Source of the DNA: Planctomycetota bacterium | GTDB lineage: Bacteria > Planctomycetota > Brocadiia > Brocadiales > Brocadiaceae | Assembly (NCBI GenBank): GCA_016873165.1 | Contig: VGXV01000006.1 | Location: 36,764-100,763 of the forward strand | DNA: 64,000 nt | Direction of reading: 5' to 3' | Shown: one piece after another, positions 45,076 to 53,978 of the stretch | Layout: each line of letters begins with the position of its first letter | How positions within the stretch are numbered: the stretch's first letter is position 1 | Program-made: the position numbers and the translations under genes | Notes under the pieces: generated by a model | Seen by the model: the letters and a program-made list of their open reading frames with translations, nothing else | What the model was told of the DNA's origin: nothing | Database searches by the model: none

Positions 45076-45093
45076 TATAGTTTTATCACCATG

Positions 45094-45513
45094 CTATGAT
45101 TTTCTTCTTCTGGCGGATTCCAGCAATTTCTCTTTATCTAAAATCCCGCTATTCCTGGCGGTGGCAAGTTCAAATGAATCTCCCAGAAGAATAGCCCTTT
45201 CAGGACAAGCCTCTTCACAAAAACCACAAAATATACACCGGAAAGAATCCAGTTCATACATTTTCGGATATCTTCTAAAGTGTTCATCTTCTGCGCCTTC
45301 TATGGAAATGCATTGAGAGGGGCACACTTTGGCACACAAGCCGCACGCAACACATTTTTCCCGTCCATCCTCCCCTATCTGCAGTTCCGGCAATCCCCTG
45401 AATCTTTTCGCAAGCCTTGGCCTCGTATCAGGGTAACTTTCGGTAACACACGTAAACGGATTCAAAAACCGTTGAAATGTAAGCGCCAGACCTTTAATCA
45501 ATGGTAAAATCAT
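45094..45513 (-). CDS. nuoI: NADH-quinone oxidoreductase subunit I
   Basis: The 139-aa ferredoxin-like subunit has two 4Fe-4S motifs, CVACGLCAKVCPSQC and CIFCGFCEEACPERA, for clusters N6a and N6b that pass electrons to N2. It is shorter than E. coli NuoI (180 aa), lacking part of the C-terminal extension. Its ATG overlaps the nuoH stop (ATGA), indicating coupled translation. Confidence 0.95.
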   Translation of the reverse strand: MILPLIKGLALTFQRFLNPFTCVTESYPDTRPRLAKRFRGLPELQIGEDGREKCVACGLCAKVCPSQCISIEGAEDEHFRRYPKMYELDSFRCIFCGFCEEACPERAILLGDSFELATARNSGILDKEKLLESARRRKS

Positions 45514-46508
45514 AATCCCCGAATCACCATGACAAGCCCTGTAATCAAAATATTAAACAATGAAAGAGGCAGCAAAAATTTCCAGCCCATATGCATCAAC
45601 TGGTCATACCGAAGCCTTGGGAATGTAGCTCTCAGCCAAATAAAGCCAAAAAGGCAGAATGACAGCTTCAGCATAAACCATACAACTCCGGGTAAAAACG
45701 GCCCATGCCAGCCACCGAAAAAAAATGTTACCGCAATGGCAGACACCGTTATCATATTCGCATACTCAGCCATAAAGAACATGGAAAACTTCATGCTGCT
45801 ATACTCGGTATGATAACCGGCAACCAGTTCCGTCTCTGCCTCAGGAATATCAAACGGACACCGGTTTACCTCCGCTATGGCGCTGATGGAATAAATGAGA
45901 AATCCCAGCGGCTGCAAAATAAAATTCCACATTTTTGATTGGGCATTCACAATATCCACCATGCTCAATGATCCGGTCATCATAATAACCCCGATGAGAG
46001 AAAGTCCAATCGTTAACTCATAGCTTATCATCTGAGCAGAGGAACGTATTCCCCCCAGCAATGAATATTTATTGTTCGACGACCATCCGGCCATGACAAT
46101 GCCATAAATACCCATTGAAGAAACCGCAAGAATATAAAGGATTCCTACATTAATATCGGTAATTACCATATCGATACGATAACCAAAGATATTGATTGCT
46201 TCTCCAAAGGGAATAACGGCAAATGTACACATTGCCGGAACTAATGCCATCACCGGGGCAAGCACAAAAAGTATTTTTTCCGCTTTCTCAGGAATAATAT
46301 CTTCCTTAAACAAAAGCTTTATGCCATCGGCAATAGGTTGCAGCAAACCATGAAACCCGACACGCATAGGGCCAAGACGCACCTGCATGTGCGCCAATAC
46401 CTTCCTCTCAAGCCAGATCATTGAGACAATCATTAATTGCACTGCATTAAAGACAATGAAAATCTTAACTGATGCAATTATGAGAAAAATAAGTAATTCT
46501 TTATCCAC
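45510..46508 (-). CDS. nuoH: NADH-quinone oxidoreductase subunit H
   Basis: The 332-aa subunit forms the quinone-channel membrane part. Family motifs are MIWLERKVLAHMQVRLGPMR, GLLQPIADGIKLLFKEDIIP, and AIAEVNRCPFDIPEAETELV with the acidic E-channel residues. The start is a GTG (46508) with AGAGG upstream, inside the last codons of the double desulforedoxin gene (8-bp overlap), so its translation is coupled to that gene. Confidence 0.95.
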   Translation of the reverse strand: MDKELLIFLIIASVKIFIVFNAVQLMIVSMIWLERKVLAHMQVRLGPMRVGFHGLLQPIADGIKLLFKEDIIPEKAEKILFVLAPVMALVPAMCTFAVIPFGEAINIFGYRIDMVITDINVGILYILAVSSMGIYGIVMAGWSSNNKYSLLGGIRSSAQMISYELTIGLSLIGVIMMTGSLSMVDIVNAQSKMWNFILQPLGFLIYSISAIAEVNRCPFDIPEAETELVAGYHTEYSSMKFSMFFMAEYANMITVSAIAVTFFFGGWHGPFLPGVVWFMLKLSFCLFGFIWLRATFPRLRYDQLMHMGWKFLLPLSLFNILITGLVMVIRGL

Positions 46509-46782
46509 CTGAAACCTCTTCGCGTACCATTCTTTGTCCGCAACATTCTAATATTCCTGTTGTTTCAGACACAACATTTATCTTTTGTCCGCAAATCTCG
46601 CATATAAAATGAACGCCGTCCTTGGGCTTTGGATATGCCGACGTCCAGACAGACATCATATCTTTTGTCCCAACCGGAGTCATTTCCTTTCCGCAACATA
46701 CAAGCACCCCAAAACCTTCTTCAACCACTACGATCTTTTGCTTGCATATTTCGCAGAAAAACGTTTGTCCTTTTTTGGCCAC
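46501..46782 (-). CDS. Tandem desulforedoxin-like domain protein in the nuo operon
   Basis: The 93-aa protein consists of two copies of a desulforedoxin/desulfoferrodoxin N-terminal-type fold. Each has CxxC and a later CC: FFCEICKQKIVVV then VLVCCGKEM (about 9-36), and FICEICGQKINVV then ILECCGQRM (about 59-86). Each set of four cysteines should bind one iron as Fe(Cys)4, giving a small electron carrier or O2/peroxide-related protein; zinc is the alternative. It overlaps nuoH by 8 bp, so it is produced with complex I. This gene is not part of ordinary nuo operons. Confidence 0.83.
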   Translation of the reverse strand: MAKKGQTFFCEICKQKIVVVEEGFGVLVCCGKEMTPVGTKDMMSVWTSAYPKPKDGVHFICEICGQKINVVSETTGILECCGQRMVREEVSGG

Positions 46783-46815
46783 GTATATAACCTCAATAAT
46801 GCATTTAAATCCGGA

Positions 46816-47064
46816 TTATCGCGGGTTCACCTTTGCACAGTAAACCCCATATTTTATAGTGTTTTGATCCTCACCTATTAAGGGGAGTCTTTGAACGTTT
46901 TCAAATCTTTTATAAAACTCGGCAAATATACCCATTATCAATTCGTATAGTTCCCATTTATCTTTACATTCAAGTATCTTATCTACATAAGGTTTATGAT
47001 GGAACCTATTAGGGCTTTTGATAAATATTTCTTCACGATCCCTGTAATCTCCCGAATATTCTTT
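46816..47064 (-). pseudogene. Unidentified gene remnant between DUF559 and the desulforedoxin gene
   Basis: After the DUF559 stop the same minus-strand frame stays open for 82 codons and reads, for example, IKSPNRFHHKPYVDKILECK, DKWELYELIMGIFAEFYKRF and QRLPLIGEDQNTIKYGVYCA before a stop at 46816. The composition looks like protein, yet no good start is present and I recognise no family. It may be the tail of a gene disrupted by the DUF559 element. Confidence 0.35.
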
Positions 47065-47583
47065 TTATTCATCCAACCGGCGGCATCCGCCAACTGTCCC
47101 CTGCTGGCGGGGGTTAGGGGGTGGAGCGGAACGCCCCATTGCTTCAACTACCCTTTCAATTCTTTCCACGACACCGCTCATATTTTTCAAAACATCCTCA
47201 TCGGTAAATCTGATTACTTTGAATCCAGCGTTCTCCAAGTCGCGGGTTTTCCGTTTGTCTTTTTCACCGGTTTCGTCACACTGGTGCGTTATCCCGTCCA
47301 CTTCAATCACCAGCTTTAATTCCTTACAGAGAAAGTCTGCTATATATTGCAGCGCCGGCCTTTGCCTTCTGAATCGATACCCCATCATCTGTCCGGCACG
47401 CAAGGCGTATTTCCACAGACACGCTTCAGCCTTCGTCATTTCTTTCCGCAAATTGTTTGCAAACGGGCGTAATTTTTTATCGTAAGCGTAATTGTTTGTT
47501 GTGTTAGCTTTCAATTTCCATTCCCCTGAGTATTGCCAGAAACAACTCCACCCCCTGCGATTCCGCCAACGGGAGAAATCCAC
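47065..47583 (-). CDS. DUF559 (Vsr-like) endonuclease-domain protein
   Basis: Residues about 35-150 match DUF559: LRKEMTKAEACLWKYALRAG, GYRFRRQRPALQYIADFLC, LKLVIEVDGITHQ and a FKVIRFTDEDVLKN end. The EVDG-x-H part is the nuclease core shared with Vsr and PD-(D/E)xK folds. The first 25 codons and last 20 codons (SAPPPNPRQQGT) are encoded by flanking repeat DNA, so the true start may be a TTG about 25 codons in. Inverted repeats bracket the gene, which separates nuoG from the rest of the complex I genes and looks like a mobile insertion. Confidence 0.78.
   Translation of the reverse strand: MDFSRWRNRRGWSCFWQYSGEWKLKANTTNNYAYDKKLRPFANNLRKEMTKAEACLWKYALRAGQMMGYRFRRQRPALQYIADFLCKELKLVIEVDGITHQCDETGEKDKRKTRDLENAGFKVIRFTDEDVLKNMSGVVERIERVVEAMGRSAPPPNPRQQGTVGGCRRLDE
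47095..47125. repeat. DUF559-element flanking inverted repeat, left
   Basis: TGTCCCCTGCTGGCGGGGG followed by TTAGGGGGTGGA is the inverse of 47579-47608 with two differences. It overlaps the 3' end of the DUF559 coding region. Confidence 0.7.
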
Positions 47584-47608
47584 CCCCTACCCCCGCCAGC
47601 GGGGGACA
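47579..47608. repeat. DUF559-element flanking inverted repeat, right
   Basis: TCCACCCCCTACCCCCGCC then AGCGGGGGACA is the inverse partner of 47095-47125. A further partial CCACCCCCTGCGATTCCGCC copy lies at 47548-47567. Together the arms span 514 bp. The remaining 180 bp to the nuoG stop show nothing else. Confidence 0.7.
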
Positions 47609-47788
47609 ATGGTTTGCCCCACACCTTCAGCGACTTCCAACTACCGTTATATGTACCATAAGCAGGCGAGGAACAAGCATAGAGATAAATGCATCGTTAT
47701 GCGTTAATATAGCACACGCCACCCCAAAAAAGTAGACGCCCATCTTCAGACCCACAAAATAATCTTCTTCACAGTCCTTTTAAACCAA

Positions 47789-50437
47789 TCATTTCTCAGA
47801 AACAGCATAAATCTTTACCGGAGTATGTGCCTGATATATCAACACATTAACGGGGGTATTCGCATACGCATCTGGCACAAAAACGATGCCTGAGGGAGAT
47901 TTTCTTGTCACCTTTGCCCTCAGTTTAAGTTTTCCCTGCCGGGATTCAACCATAACCATATCGCCGGTTTTGATTTGCATATCTTTTGCGTCTCTATCAT
48001 TTATTTCTATAAAACATTCGGGAGCAACTGAAACAAGGGCTTTTGACCTTGCGGAATAATATCCCTGATGATTCAAACTTGCACCCGTCATTAAAATAAA
48101 AGGAAATTCTTTTTCCCCTTTCACCTTAAGGGATTTGACCTGAATTGCATAAAACGTATATTTATTTGATTCTTTTTTAGCAGACAACAAAGAAGGCCAA
48201 TGAAATTCCTTTCGTTTCAACCGATCGTAACTTAAGCTGGAATAAACAGGAGCGGCCTTTTTTATTTCTTCCGTAATTTCTTTCGTATTCACATAAGAAA
48301 AAGATTGCCCCATCTTTTTGGATACGTCACAGATAATTTCCCAATCGGGTTTCGCCTCACCCACGGGGAAAATAGCCCTGTTCAATCTCTGCACAGTCAA
48401 TCCCGTGTTTGTATACGTCCCTTCTTTTTCGGCAAACGTCGAAGATGGGAAAACCACATCCGCCAGCTTCGCTGTTTCCGTCATAAACGAATCCTGAACT
48501 ACTATAAATTCACTATTTTTGATACACTCTCTTGCTTCTTTTCCATTCGGATGTTCGGCAATGGGGTCTGCTCCCATTACGTAAAGCGACTTTATATTTC
48601 CATTTTTCCCCAAATCAACCAGATTCAAAGAATTTTTTGATATAATATTCTCAGAAAATCTTACTCCCCACAATTTTTCAATTTTCTCTCTGTTCGCCGT
48701 ATTATTTATATCAAGATACCCCGGTAAGAACTCAGGAACAACTCCCATATCATTCACTCCCTGGGAATTATTGTGATATCTTGCGCTGAAAAGCGATACT
48801 TTGCCCGGATGAATATCGCTACGATTGGAAACATCAATCAATGCGCAAAGATCCAGCAACATTTTCATCGTATCCTCTCCCAATGGGTCTTCAACCACAT
48901 CTTTGCCATAAACAATACAGCAATTACCCGGCTTCATCAGCAATTCGGCAGCCCTGCGTATCACTTCCGGCGTAACACCGGATAACCGTTCGATATCACT
49001 TAAACTGAAATTCTCCAAAGATGAACGCAAACTTCTGAAATTACTGGCCAGGGATTCTATTTTTTTCAGATCAACCAGGTTATTCTCAACAACAACTTTT
49101 ATTATTGCATTCAGCAATATATGCTGAGTTCCCAAAGAATACGTTAATCGCACATCATTTTTTGCAGTATTTTTAAATACAACATTCCGCGGATGAGCAA
49201 TTACCACATTTGCAGCATTCAATTTGATCGCCTTCCTTGCCATACATCCAACAACGGGAATCGCCTCGGTTACATCAACACCAAAAAAGAACAAGGTATT
49301 TGCATTTTCGATTTCCTTCAATGAATCTGTTGCAAACCCGCTTTCAACCGATTTATATATAAGGTCATTTAAAAACGGCGACTTCAAATTCGGCATATTA
49401 TTAATACGGTTTGTTCCTAATACCGTTCTGCAAAATTTCTGGAAAAGATAATTTTCCTCGTTGGTGCATTTTTCAGAGCCAATGCCGCCAATTGCATTGC
49501 TGCCATATTTTTCCTTAATTTGTTTTAATTTTTCTGACACAACTGCTATTGCATCCTCCCACCCGGCAGGCTGAAATCCACCATCCTTTTTAATTAACGG
49601 TGTCTTTATTCGTTCGGGAGAATGAATAAATTCATGGCCAAACCTTCCTTTTACACAAAGATTTCCTTCATTTATTCCCAGTTTATCATTGGATACCACA
49701 CGCCGGACGCTGCCCTGCTTTGTATTTAAAACAATGGTGCAGCCTACAGAACAATAAGAACAAATCGTCTGAACACTTTCGAATTCCCACGGCCTTCCGC
49801 TGAATCCCAGGGTTCTGTCCTGCCATGCGCCTGTCGGGCACACCGCCAAGCATCCTCCGCAAAAACTGCAATCCAGCGGCCTGTCAAAGGCAGTGCCGAT
49901 AACTGTGCTAAACCCGCGATTTTGAAAATCAATAGCGCCAACGCCTTCAATTTCTTTACAGGCGCTCACGCAACGGCCACACAAAACACACCGGTTTCTG
50001 TTTAATTCCAGTACTGGATTATCCCGAATTACAGGAGCAGACATCCTTACCGTCTTAAACCTCCCCGGTGACATATTCAGTTCATGAGCAATATTCTGAA
50101 GTCCGCACTCTCCCGATTTATTACAGGTAGGGCAGGCAAGTTCGTGATGGGCAAGAAGGTATTCCATCACGGCTTTTCTATGGCGATTCACTTCATCGGT
50201 ATTTACCTTTACCTCCATCCCTTCAGATACCGGATACGCACAGGCGAAGCGATGCCTTGTTTGCTTTCTTTCGGTCACTTCAACATAACAAAGTCTGCAT
50301 CCGCCAAATTGGGATAGTTTCGGATGGTAGCACAGGCCGGGAATATAAATATTATTATCCAATGCCGCCTGAAAAATATTTGTTCCTTCAGGGGCTGTTA
50401 TTGATTTATCATCTATTGTCAGATGTACCGTCTTCAT
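47789..50437 (-). CDS. nuoG: NADH-quinone oxidoreductase subunit G
   Basis: The 882-aa subunit (E. coli 908) has an N-terminal 2Fe-2S domain (CYHPKLSQFGGCRLC), the His/Cys-ligated N5 region (HHELACPTCNKSGECGLQN), two 4Fe-4S motifs (CVLCGRCVSACKE, CSFCGGCLAVCPTGA), an additional N7-type cluster site (CSYCSVGC) and a molybdopterin-oxidoreductase-like body with a C-terminal MopB-binding fold. The place of the FDH catalytic Cys/Sec (GTNRINNMPNLKSPF) has none, so it is not a formate dehydrogenase. It overlaps nuoF by ATGA. Downstream the operon is interrupted by the DUF559 element. Confidence 0.93.
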   Translation of the reverse strand: MKTVHLTIDDKSITAPEGTNIFQAALDNNIYIPGLCYHPKLSQFGGCRLCYVEVTERKQTRHRFACAYPVSEGMEVKVNTDEVNRHRKAVMEYLLAHHELACPTCNKSGECGLQNIAHELNMSPGRFKTVRMSAPVIRDNPVLELNRNRCVLCGRCVSACKEIEGVGAIDFQNRGFSTVIGTAFDRPLDCSFCGGCLAVCPTGAWQDRTLGFSGRPWEFESVQTICSYCSVGCTIVLNTKQGSVRRVVSNDKLGINEGNLCVKGRFGHEFIHSPERIKTPLIKKDGGFQPAGWEDAIAVVSEKLKQIKEKYGSNAIGGIGSEKCTNEENYLFQKFCRTVLGTNRINNMPNLKSPFLNDLIYKSVESGFATDSLKEIENANTLFFFGVDVTEAIPVVGCMARKAIKLNAANVVIAHPRNVVFKNTAKNDVRLTYSLGTQHILLNAIIKVVVENNLVDLKKIESLASNFRSLRSSLENFSLSDIERLSGVTPEVIRRAAELLMKPGNCCIVYGKDVVEDPLGEDTMKMLLDLCALIDVSNRSDIHPGKVSLFSARYHNNSQGVNDMGVVPEFLPGYLDINNTANREKIEKLWGVRFSENIISKNSLNLVDLGKNGNIKSLYVMGADPIAEHPNGKEARECIKNSEFIVVQDSFMTETAKLADVVFPSSTFAEKEGTYTNTGLTVQRLNRAIFPVGEAKPDWEIICDVSKKMGQSFSYVNTKEITEEIKKAAPVYSSLSYDRLKRKEFHWPSLLSAKKESNKYTFYAIQVKSLKVKGEKEFPFILMTGASLNHQGYYSARSKALVSVAPECFIEINDRDAKDMQIKTGDMVMVESRQGKLKLRAKVTRKSPSGIVFVPDAYANTPVNVLIYQAHTPVKIYAVSEK

Positions 50438-52266
50438 TTTATCGCCATGAAATTACATTTTTCGTAACATAAATTACATTTAATACATTTTGTCTTATCA
50501 ATAAAGGCGCTTTCTGTTTTGCTGCCACTAATTGCTTTAACAGGGCAATTACGTATGCAAGCCTGACACTTCGTGCACTTTTCGGAAGCAACTTCATATT
50601 TATGCAATGCAATGCATGTGGCGGTAGGACAAATCTTATCACGAATGTGAGCAATGTATTCATCTCTAAAATATCGCAACGTAGACTTTATAGGATTCGG
50701 AGCGGACTGCCCAAGACCGCAAAGGGACATTGTCTTTACTTCTCCGCACATTTCTTCAAGAAGAGGAATATCTCCCTCTTCTCCCTTTCCCTGAGTAATG
50801 CGCGTGAGTATATCAAGCATAAGGGTAGTGCCAATTCTGCATGGAGGACATTTTCCGCATGATTCCCTTGCGCAAAAATCCATAAAAAAACGCGCTAATT
50901 CTACCATGCAGGTGCCGTCATCCACCACTACAAAACTACCGGAACCCATCATCGCGCCAACCCCCAGCAATGATTCATAATCGATAGGAGAATCCAGCAA
51001 TGATTCAGGCAGACAACCTCCCGATGGACCACCAATCTGGACGGCTTTAAATCTTCTCTTCTTTGGAATGCCCCCGCCCATATCAAATACAATTTGCCGA
51101 ATCGTCGTTCCCATGGGAACCTCAATTAATCCCGGATTTTTTATTTTTCCGGTGAGTGAAAATATTTTGGTTCCTTTGCTTTTTTCAGTGCCAATCTTTG
51201 AATACCAGTCAGCGCCACGGTTAATAATAATCGGAACATTAGCAAGGGTCTCCACATTATTCAGCACAGTGGGTTTATCCCATAATCCCGCCTCCACAGA
51301 TTGAGGAGGTCTTGTTCGAGGCATACCCCGTTTCCCCTCAATAGAATATTGCAGAGCTGTCGATTCTCCGCAAACAAAGGCGCCTGCCCCCTCTTTTACA
51401 ATAATATCCAATCCGTAGCCGCTGCCGAGAATATTTTTCCCTAAAAATCCATGTTCCTTTGCCTGTATAATGGCATAGTTCATTCGTTTCACCGCCATTG
51501 GATACTCGGCACGCACATAAATGTATCCGCTCGTGGCATTAATCGCATATCCCCCAATAATCATTCCTTCCAGAACCGCATGGGGATCGCCCTCCATTAA
51601 GCTCCGATCCATAAACGCGCCCGGATCTCCCTCGTCAGCATTGCAGATAATAAATGTTTCATCGGCGGAATACTTTGTGCAGGATGCCCACTTCTGACCA
51701 GTTGGAAATCCACCGCCTCCGCGTCCCCTGAGACCCGATCTTTTGATTTCCTCTATGACCTCTTCCCGCGTCATTGTCTCCAAAACTTTTTTAAGAGCCT
51801 TATATCCTCCCCTCTCGATATAATCTTCTATATGATCAGGATCTATTATTCCACAATTGCCAAGCACAAGCCTGTATTGGTTATCATGAAATTTATGATA
51901 ATCATCTTTTACCAACCACTTCGTTACGGGAGTCTTTTTTATAAGATGTTCCTCTACGATTTGAGGCACCATCTCGACAGTGACCCTTTCATAAATCTCA
52001 GTCGCTAATCCGCCAACAGACACGTCAACAAGAACGTCTTTCGAACACAAACCTCTGCACCCGGTTTTTGCGGTCTTGCAAACACGCTTCCCTACGACAG
52101 CATCCAATCCCTGTCTCTTAATTTCTTCTTCGAACTTTTTAAAAACGTTTTCGCCGCCTGCGGCTATCCCCCCCGTGCCAAGACAAACGGCAACAACGGA
52201 ATAGTCGTTTTCCACTATGCGTCCGGTACAATTATCATCTTTTAATTGCACAGATTCTGCGTCCAT
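50434..52266 (-). CDS. nuoF: NADH-quinone oxidoreductase subunit F, long form with extra Fe-S domains
   Basis: At 610 aa it is much longer than E. coli NuoF (445). Residues 1-115 are a thioredoxin-like 2Fe-2S domain (VAVCLGTGG, VCKTAKTGCRGLC). The core has the FMN/NADH motifs GRGGGGFPTGQKW and NADEGDPGAFMDR and the N3 cluster SCGKCPPCRIGT. The C-terminus (about 555-610) is a 2x4Fe-4S ferredoxin (CTKCQACIRNCP, CIKCNLCYEKC). This layout is that of HydB/HndC-type diaphorases of electron-confurcating hydrogenases, suggesting a possible ferredoxin connection; that is inference. It overlaps nuoG by ATGA. Confidence 0.93.
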   Translation of the reverse strand: MDAESVQLKDDNCTGRIVENDYSVVAVCLGTGGIAAGGENVFKKFEEEIKRQGLDAVVGKRVCKTAKTGCRGLCSKDVLVDVSVGGLATEIYERVTVEMVPQIVEEHLIKKTPVTKWLVKDDYHKFHDNQYRLVLGNCGIIDPDHIEDYIERGGYKALKKVLETMTREEVIEEIKRSGLRGRGGGGFPTGQKWASCTKYSADETFIICNADEGDPGAFMDRSLMEGDPHAVLEGMIIGGYAINATSGYIYVRAEYPMAVKRMNYAIIQAKEHGFLGKNILGSGYGLDIIVKEGAGAFVCGESTALQYSIEGKRGMPRTRPPQSVEAGLWDKPTVLNNVETLANVPIIINRGADWYSKIGTEKSKGTKIFSLTGKIKNPGLIEVPMGTTIRQIVFDMGGGIPKKRRFKAVQIGGPSGGCLPESLLDSPIDYESLLGVGAMMGSGSFVVVDDGTCMVELARFFMDFCARESCGKCPPCRIGTTLMLDILTRITQGKGEEGDIPLLEEMCGEVKTMSLCGLGQSAPNPIKSTLRYFRDEYIAHIRDKICPTATCIALHKYEVASEKCTKCQACIRNCPVKAISGSKTESAFIDKTKCIKCNLCYEKCNFMAIK

Positions 52267-52275
52267 CTTAATGTA

Positions 52276-52782
52276 TCACTCTCTATTGGTATTTTTATAC
52301 TCGTCCAATAACTTTTCAAATTCATCCGGCGATATTTCTCCGTGTACAGACGAATCAATCACTACGACAGGAGCAATGCCGCATGCCCCCAAACAAGAAA
52401 CCTCCTCAAAAGTAAACATTTTATCTTCCGTAGTTTCATTCTTATGTATTTTTAATTTCTGATGCACTTTCGTAGTAAGTCCTCTGGAATTTTTCACGTG
52501 GCAGGCAGTGCCGCAGCAGACCTTAACAATATGCTTTCCTCTCGGTTTTAAGTGAAACTGAGCATAAAATGTTGAGACTCCAATAAGTTCACTTGCGCTG
52601 GTATTCAATCTTTCGGCAACAAGATCAATCGCAGATTCAGGCAGGTATCCATATTCCAACTGAATCTTTTGCAAAATCGGAATAATTGCGCCTTTCGCTC
52701 CTTCATATTTTGCAAGAATTTCTTCTGTCTTCGAAAGGTCCAATTCGTCTTTTTTTTCAGATTTTAAATTTGTCTCAGCCAT
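52276..52782 (-). CDS. nuoE: NADH-quinone oxidoreductase subunit E
   Basis: The 168-aa thioredoxin-like 2Fe-2S subunit (E. coli 166) has ligands in VCCGTACHVKNS and SCLGACGIAPVV (cluster N1a). It partners NuoF in NADH oxidation. It begins 8 bp after nuoD and ends 9 bp before nuoF. Confidence 0.95.
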   Translation of the reverse strand: MAETNLKSEKKDELDLSKTEEILAKYEGAKGAIIPILQKIQLEYGYLPESAIDLVAERLNTSASELIGVSTFYAQFHLKPRGKHIVKVCCGTACHVKNSRGLTTKVHQKLKIHKNETTEDKMFTFEEVSCLGACGIAPVVVIDSSVHGEISPDEFEKLLDEYKNTNRE

Positions 52783-52790
52783 TTTTCGTT

Positions 52791-53978
52791 TTAACGGTCA
52801 ATTTCGCCCAAAACTATATCCAAACTTCCGATTACGGCAACCACATCGGGGAGTAATCTTCCTTCCACCATTTTTGGCAATGCCTCAAGATTTACAAAAG
52901 ACGGGGGTCTGATTTTTAACCGATAGGGACGGCTTGAACCATCGCTGACAATATAAAATCCCAATTCTCCCTTCGGCGCTTCCACGCATGAATAAACTTC
53001 GCCTTTTGGCGGGCAGATACCATCGGTTATCAATTTAAAATGATGTATCATTGATTCCATATTCGTTTCCACCGCCTCTTTTGCAGGCAATGCAACGTTA
53101 GGAACATGTGTAATGTGGTCGCCTTTGGGCAGGATATTCAATGCCTGCTTAACAATGCGATTGCTTTGAATCATTTCTTCAATGCGCACACGGTATCTGT
53201 CATATACATCTCCATGCGTCCCCAGCGGCACATCAAAATCATATTTGTCATAAGCGGAATACGGTTCCGCCTTCCTTACGTCCCAGTTAACCCCTGAGCC
53301 CCTTAAACTCGGCCCGCTTAACCCATAATCAATTGCATCTTCCGGAGAAATAGAACCAACGCCAATGGTGCGCTTTTTCCAAATGGGATTGTCCTTTAAC
53401 AGCGTCTCATATTCATTCAGTTTTGAAGGGAATTCAGTTACAAACTTTTCGACACTCTTCAGGAAACCACCGGGCAAATCGCGCGCAACGCCTCCAACCC
53501 GTATATATGAAAGATTCATCCGGGAACCGGAAACCATCTCGAAGACATCGTAAAGAGTTTCCCGTTCGCGAAAACAATAAAAGAAAACCGTCATTGCCCC
53601 GATATCAAGGGCATGCGTAGCCAGCCATAATAAATGAGAAGATATCCTTGTAAGTTCGCAAAGCATTACTCTTATATGCTGAGCCCTTTCAGGAATCTCT
53701 ACTCCGATTAATTTTTCTACCGCAAGCGCATACGCTAAATTATTTGAAAAAGGAGCTACATAGTCAAGGCGGTCAGTAAGAGGAATGAACTGATGGTATG
53801 TTTTGTATTCTGCAAGTTTTTCTACTCCCCTGTGCAGAAATCCAATATCAGGCACCGCCCTGGTAATTGTCTCTCCATCCATCTCGAGTATTAACCTGAG
53901 CACTCCATGTGTGCTCGGGTGTTGGGGGCCCATGTTAATGGACATCAATTGCGTGGTCTTTGCGGAAGTAGTTGGCAT
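52791..53978 (-). CDS. nuoD: NADH-quinone oxidoreductase subunit D
   Basis: The 49-kDa-type subunit forms the quinone site with NuoB. NMGPQHPSTHGVLRL near the start holds the quinone-site histidine, and MNLSYIRVGGVARDLP follows. The C-terminal PSFVNLEALPKMVEGRLLPD matches the family. I use the ATG at 53978, which overlaps the nuoC stop by one base (TGATG). NuoC and NuoD are separate here, unlike the E. coli fusion. Confidence 0.95.
   Translation of the reverse strand: MPTTSAKTTQLMSINMGPQHPSTHGVLRLILEMDGETITRAVPDIGFLHRGVEKLAEYKTYHQFIPLTDRLDYVAPFSNNLAYALAVEKLIGVEIPERAQHIRVMLCELTRISSHLLWLATHALDIGAMTVFFYCFRERETLYDVFEMVSGSRMNLSYIRVGGVARDLPGGFLKSVEKFVTEFPSKLNEYETLLKDNPIWKKRTIGVGSISPEDAIDYGLSGPSLRGSGVNWDVRKAEPYSAYDKYDFDVPLGTHGDVYDRYRVRIEEMIQSNRIVKQALNILPKGDHITHVPNVALPAKEAVETNMESMIHHFKLITDGICPPKGEVYSCVEAPKGELGFYIVSDGSSRPYRLKIRPPSFVNLEALPKMVEGRLLPDVVAVIGSLDIVLGEIDR

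Noticed and set aside
47789..50437. Formate dehydrogenase alpha subunit instead of NuoG
   Set aside because: The catalytic Cys/Sec region lacks a suitable residue, and the gene sits between nuoF and nuoH in a complete complex I locus.
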